A program made the position numbers and the translations under genes. A stretch of 64,000 nucleotides of DNA from Panicum virgatum (lineage: Eukaryota > Streptophyta > Magnoliopsida > Poales > Poaceae): positions 13,775,033-13,839,032 of the forward strand of contig NC_053153.1 of assembly GCF_016808335.1 (NCBI RefSeq), given 5' to 3'. Below, one piece after another: positions 37,361 through 64,000 of the stretch (positions are counted from its first letter, which is position 1; the number at the start of each line of letters is the position of its first letter). The notes beneath the pieces were generated by a model. It saw only the letters and a program-made list of their open reading frames with translations. It was not told where the DNA came from and did no database searches.

Positions 37361-40021
37361 ACTGGTCTACGTCCACCAACTCAAATTATGGTTAATGCTT
37401 AAGTTGTTAGTAAAATTTAGTATTTGATTTAGACGGTAGTAAAATATAGTGTTTGATTGGCTTTTAATGTGGTTTGTTGTGGGTCTGGTCATAATATCAT
37501 CATTTGATGCGGGTCTAAAATATTTAATACAGCTTGAATGTCTTGCATGTTATTTTAGCACTGTTTGATCGGTAAAACAGGGGGCCATCATCGCGTCATA
37601 GTGAGGCGCTTTTGCTTGAAATGTCCGATGGAGTATAAACTGCAATATGTGAAAGTAAAAAAAGCTAGGTTACAGTTATGTGGGTTGTGGCTTCAAGAAA
37701 AAAATTTGTTCCATGCATGCGTGTAATCAGGGCTACCCTTTGTCCGTGTCTGGCTGAAATATAAATTAGAGTATGTGGGAGTAAAAGAAACATGGATCGT
37801 AAAATGCGATCTGCTTTTTACTCTTTTGGTTTGCTTTCTTGCGTTGATTGCAGTTCTCAAGATGTAGTAATTAAGCGGTGCAGTAATTAGGGGGTGCGAG
37901 TGGGACGGAGCTGGTGCACTGAATATTATTTAACTCATTGGGTACTAAATAGACAATAAATATGGAATCGGCTGGTGTGGGTAGTAATTTTCGCATTACG
38001 ATTTTACTCGCCGGAGCATGTCTAGCGCTGCCGGAGTGTTGAATAGTTATTTAACGCCCACGGGGGAGCCAGCACTCCAGCAAGGCAAAATTATGGTGCC
38101 ACAATGTGAGGGTAGTAAAATTTGATTAAGTGTGTACTTTTAATGCATACATGGTCCTGGAGCCAATGGTTTTGTCACGGTTGTCCTGTTTTAATTCACG
38201 TTTGACTGCTCGCACATTAATAAAGCACTGATTGACTAGTAAAAAGGGCGCCGTGCATGGGTCATTTGCGCGGCGTTCCCGTCAGCAACATTAGAGCTGT
38301 GGGAAATATGTGGATGGAGTATAAAGTGGATGGTGTGGAAGTAAAAAATAGTGGTTCATCAGTGATATCATTGTGGAAGTAAACCTAGTGGTTCGTCCGT
38401 GGCGGCGCTTCTAGCCGGAGGTCCAGTAAGCCTCCAGGACCGTAAAAACCTGCGTGCACTATGCTACAATCATAAAATTTTGTAACATGATTACAGAATA
38501 TGTAAAAACCACATGATGGACTCATACAACACACAGATTCCTTTGATCTCAATTTTTATTTCTTATGTATATGGCCAATTATTCCTTGTTCCACAATATT
38601 ATCCTTACTTGGCATTTAATCCATTCATCTATATAAACACAATTTTAGAAATTATTCCTTTACAAAATACTCCTTTGTTCTTAGAAAATTTAGACATGTA
38701 ATATCTAGGAGTAATTTACCAAATTTTGAGGAGTAAAATTAATTATGACATCGACCCAATGATAGAGAAGCTGTTTATATTGTTCTTACTTCTCTAATTT
38801 TATGATAATACTCTTTGATATTGATAATATTACAACTAATATCAATACTCAATTGCAGTTTTTGGAATTCAAAGTCCGGTCACATGGGACCAACTCAAAT
38901 AAAAGGCTCCCACATATCATGCTCAAACTTCTCGGCACTTGTACCATATACTCCAAGCACATTAACTTGATTGTAGTAATTTTAGTGTAAATCAAGCTTA
39001 CAAGTTATATTCCATATATTTCAAGTGCATTAACGTGAAAAAATTTATTCCAACCACACACTATAAACCAAGAATTACGCTTGTATGTAGAACTTTTATA
39101 AAAAAAAAAATAAGGAAGGTTGCAACCAAGTATGTGAGAGAAATAAGGGGAGAAGAGAATGCGTAATTAATGTGCACTGAAAGTGGGCAGAAATTATGAT
39201 GTGACACATTATTGTGTATTTATTGTAGCAAGACCTTCTGTTGCAGCAGTAAATATCATGAGAATGTTACTCTGATGCGTTGAATACTATTCAACAATCT
39301 GTGTGTAGAATAGACAATATATATATAGTCACAGTGTTATGATTGTAATCGTACAGCATTGACTGTCTTCAGGCAGCGATTGTGGTAGAGCAAAGACGCG
39401 CACGACAGCTTCCGCCAGGCTCGCGATCGCTGTGTGCGTCATGGCTGGTAGAGCCCCCATGCTGCTCCCTGAGGACCTCCCAGCCAACACTGCGGCGCTT
39501 GCGGCCACAGTCACCGTGGCCTTCGTGGCTGTCTTCTCCGGCCTATCCTCCCTCTCCAACTCCGCCGCTTCCGCCCACATCGAGGTTGCCTCCACCCCTC
39601 ATCGCATGAGGTCCGTTGCCGCCACTCTCGTTGCCTCGACGGGCTAGGGTTCGTCAACGGGTGGAGAGGGAGAGAGAGATGGTGGCGAGGGGAGGGGTAG
39701 TGGGACGAGCGATAAGAGCGTGTAAAATATAGTGACAAATTAGATTCATATGTACCATATCAGTAAAACCGCCTTCAAATCTACTCTGAACTGTTGCAGA
39801 GGGGTTATTTAAATGGTTTTGAGGAGGTGAGGGTTTATAATGTCCACTTTTTGAGTTAGGCTTTTTTTCTTAGCTCGGTGACAAGTTAGAGGGGCAAAAT
39901 GGACTTTTCTCGAATACAAACTGAAAGTCATATTGTACCTTGTAACTACGGACTAGTAGATAGTACGTAAACAATTAATCCGGTGAAGCGGAGCTCCCCT
40001 GCTGCAATCAGCGACCAAACC
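37361..40021. other. Intergenic, with a diverged internal repeat and no supported gene
   Basis: Between 37610 and 38360 three diverged copies of a unit rich in GGAGTATAAA...GTGGAAGTAAAA recur (about 37625, 37755 and 38305), with AGTAAAA motifs scattered throughout. This suggests another unrecognised element. A GC-rich patch at 39380-39650 has overlapping frames up to 88 codons with no domain. 39750-40021 is the upstream region of the CRK gene. Confidence 0.45.
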
Positions 40022-61330
<21,309 letters not shown>

Positions 61331-62254
61331 ACAGGTAAAAGGAGAGACGGGCAGACGAGACCCTGGGGAGAATTGTTCTTGTCAATTTATGGAAGCTTTC
61401 TTGTAATGATCTTGTTACTTTCAATATTACAACCTCAACATTCGTTATAAAAAAAGTGGTTTTACAGTACTTAAGAGGTTCCAAATTCCAATGGATACCG
61501 CCAATTTAGTACCTGAAGATACCAAATTTCAGCACATCTCTAGTTACAATTTTGATACACTAACCAACATTGGCAACTGAGGGGAGGGGGGGTGCCCCCC
61601 CCCCCAACGGTTGATAAAAGTAGATTACATTTCCGTAGAAAATCAATGCACATTAAAGGAAAGATTAATTTTCTTTTAATAGAATTAAAACAAATTCATC
61701 TCAAAATTTCCAAAATAACTGTTTCAACTTTCAACCCTCGATCTTTTTCATACAGCTTAATTTAGTCCTTCATTCTAGGTGTCTTGCCACTCCAGGCATG
61801 GCATGTCAGCATTCAAAGGATTCCTATTTTTTAGCAATAACATATATTGGTTCACACATACTTACAGATAACACAACAAAAATTTTACTTGTGTCTATAT
61901 AATTTTTTTCCAAAAAAAGAAACTTTTATATGTGTATATAAATATGTTCGGATCAACTCCCTTAAAAATTGTACATCATTTAGTTTCATCAAGATGAAAC
62001 TTTATAGCGATCAAATTTATAGAAATATTGATTTCTATGAACCATAACTGACTAGAAGTGACAACGCGTGTCAAACATAGCATGCCACATAGGATAAATG
62101 ATTAAATTGAACTGGACAGAGAAGTTTGAGAACTGGAATGATCATTTTGGATGTTTGAAGACGAAGTTAAGCTTCGGCTGAAATTTATGATCGAAATTAA
62201 GTATTTCATATATTTGTTGGCCCCCCTTAAATTTCCGCTCCAATTCCGCCGCTG
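61331..62254. other. 3' flank of the CRK gene, repeat-like tract
   Basis: The probable CRK 3' UTR extends toward 61440. A G-run/C-run pair at 61580-61604 and GGCCCCCCTTAAATTTCCGC at about 62220-62239 resemble the edges of a dispersed grass repeat, but no paired ends were found. No gene is supported. Confidence 0.4.
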
Positions 62255-63053
62255 CTAAACTATCAACCCATACTCCCGCATGGGCTAATTAGAGCTATTT
62301 CAAAAAAAAAATTATATAACTAATAACTATAATTATCTATCTCACGCATTCGCATCTATTAAATATTGTAACACATACTATAAAATATATATTTATCATA
62401 ATATAGTTGTAATAGATTTTATTTTACACCACACCTCCATGTGTATTTGATATATATATATAGTTAATTGAACTATTTATTTATGAATTAGTGTTCTTAT
62501 CTCTTCATCGTACATAAATACACTATGACACTCATCGTGGATAGTATATTTATATAAATAATAGTATAATAATGATAGAAATAGTAATGTAGAATTTTAT
62601 ACTAAAATTCTTTAATACTTTATTATAATTATAATATTTAGATTCAGATTTAGGGGTTACTTTAACTTCTAATAATGATATAATTAGATAGTTTATATAT
62701 AAATTTAGGGGCCATTTTGCATTATTGTTTTAATGGCATTGGTGAGTAATTTACACGAAGATTGGGAGTTTCTTTAGATTTTTTAAATGGAAGAGGTGGG
62801 TAATTTAGATACACGTTTAGACAGTTGCTTTAGTCTATTTTTATAATGGCAGATATTGGTAATTTATTAAAAAAAGATAACATATTCAATGACTATTATG
62901 ATTAGAGTAGTCAAATGGATGGCTAGATATTTCTAGTTTTTGTGAGAATTTTTAGGACTTCTCTATTTTTTTTAGAGTGTTCACATATGATCCTAAGTGG
63001 CTTCATGTGGAGACTTCAAAGGAGCCTCCAATTAATAATAGTAAGATAAGATG
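62255..63053 (-). mobile_element. Small non-autonomous Helitron-like element, copy B (about 799 bp)
   Basis: Collinear with copy A along its length, including CACACCTCCATGTGT, TAATGATAGAAATAGTAAT, AATTTACACGAA and TAGTCTATTTTTATAATG blocks. On the minus strand it starts near TCTTATCTTACTATTATTAA and ends with the hairpin CCCATGCGGGAGTATGGG followed by TTGATAGTTTAG. It is uninterrupted and so serves as the empty-site reference for the gypsy insertion in copy A. Exact ends are uncertain by a few bases. Confidence 0.72.
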
Positions 63054-63849
63054 GAGTATGGTGGCCATAATCAGACTCTGGCCATAGTAACAAGGCATCA
63101 GGTTCGAGATATCCAAGAACCATTATATCTGAGCATGAACTGAAGCAAACAAGAGCGAAGCAAGGCCAAGCATGTGTCGCGATCTCGCACAGTCCACAAC
63201 TGAAGAAGTGAAGAGCACATCCACATTGCGCACCACGCATCACCTAAGCAGAAGAGCGATACGGTGGACGCGATTGTAGCCGTGCACCGTGGCGGTGCCA
63301 GCGCAGGAGGACCTCGCCAGAGCGCGCCGGCCGTGGCTCAAGGCAGGACCGCAGGAGCCACCAGCCAGGCAGCCAGCACGTACCGATTGAGGCTTGGGCG
63401 CTCGGTCAAAGCCACAGCCTTTGCCATCGTGGAGAGCGATGGAGAGTTACCACACGGCAGCTGCGACCTCTGCAAACTTTCCAAAAACTTGAGCTTTGTA
63501 TGCAGGTTTAAGCAAGCCTGGACAGAAACCAAATTTGGTGCTTTGCAGGCCGGCTGCTAACGATGCCGATGCTAGCCATTGGAAATCAACTTGTTTATTT
63601 GAAGCTGTCCCGCCCTTTTTTCTAATCTTCAGAATGAAAACGATTGGGTAGAAACTGTGATCTGTATTGTATTATTGTAGTAGCCCCCAAAGGGATATAT
63701 ATAGATGTTGTACAAAGAGAACACTATAGATAAAACATTGCAGTAATGAACCTCCAGGTATGTTGCTACTGCAATGGAATCAGACAATCGGTGAGCTCCC
63801 TCTGTTCGGCTTGTCTGCTTTCGGCTTATTCTGATTTATTCTCTCACAT
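63054..63849. other. Unassigned region with one unrecognised open frame (63264-63560 +)
   Basis: The 98-codon frame starts with MDAIVAVHRGGASAGG and ends ETKFGALQAGC. I recognise no domain, and no neighbouring exon or promoter supports it. It may be a fragment of a gene or element. Confidence 0.25.
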
Positions 63850-63850
63850 A

Positions 63851-64000
63851 ATCCCTCCGTCCTAAAATGTAAGGCATTCTAAAGTTTAAATTTTGCACTC
63901 AAATATAAGGCATTCTAGCTTGAAAGTGGGTCAAACCATCTTAATTGTACATCGTTTTCGAGTTTTTTGCAATAGAAAGGCGTGCATACAGTCATGTAGG
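63851..64000. mobile_element. Stowaway-like MITE, left part, cut by the window end
   Basis: It begins ATCCCTCCGTCCTAAAATGT after TA, the well-known CTCCCTCCGTCC Stowaway end with one change. It continues with AAGGCATTCTA units. The right end is outside the window. Confidence 0.7.

Overview
The window is plant nuclear DNA, almost certainly from a grass (Poaceae) and probably a panicoid. Three gt-ag intron-containing plant genes sit in a dense field of nested transposons. The mobile families are grass-type: CACTA ends with TTTGCCGAGTGCC repeats, a Tat-lineage Ty3/gypsy element with an antisense ORF, SIRE-like copia, Tourist/Stowaway-like MITEs and a small Helitron family. The panicoid assignment is an inference. 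Nothing bacterial, viral or CRISPR-like was seen.

Layout. 1-1567 is the right part of a CACTA element. 1568-11000 is intergenic, with two long microsatellites, several MITEs and a 638-bp hAT element with a perfect 8-bp target duplication. 11166-12296 is a two-exon RING E3 ligase gene of the BOI/SBP family. 13036-13530 is the tail of a dead LINE. 15401-18389 is an ANP32-type acidic leucine-rich nuclear phosphoprotein gene. A complete 844-bp TRIM retrotransposon sits inside its coding exon, and it also carries a one-base frameshift. 18816-37360 is a repeat block with two related unclassified inverted-repeat elements (H1, H2), full of ATTACTG/CAGTAAT motifs. H1 is split by an 11.5-kb non-autonomous LTR retrotransposon that has 3.8-kb LTRs and no gag-pol. 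40022-61330 is a cysteine-rich receptor-like kinase (CRK) gene with seven exons and an intact 675-codon frame. Its second intron is 18 kb long. It holds a Helitron, split by a 16.9-kb gypsy element, which in turn contains a copia solo LTR and a hAT MITE. 61331-64000 holds a second copy of the Helitron and a MITE cut by the window end.

The genes show no shared pathway; they are ordinary neighbours separated by transposons. The order of events can be read from the nesting, from target duplications and from LTR divergence judged by eye on short stretches: gypsy about 7%, TRIM about 5%, LARD about 3%. The most unusual items are the TRIM insertion into the acidic domain of the ANP32 gene, the H1/H2 family, and the intact CRK frame around an 18-kb nested intron. 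No wholly new biological system could be shown. The H1/H2 family is the best candidate for something not well described.
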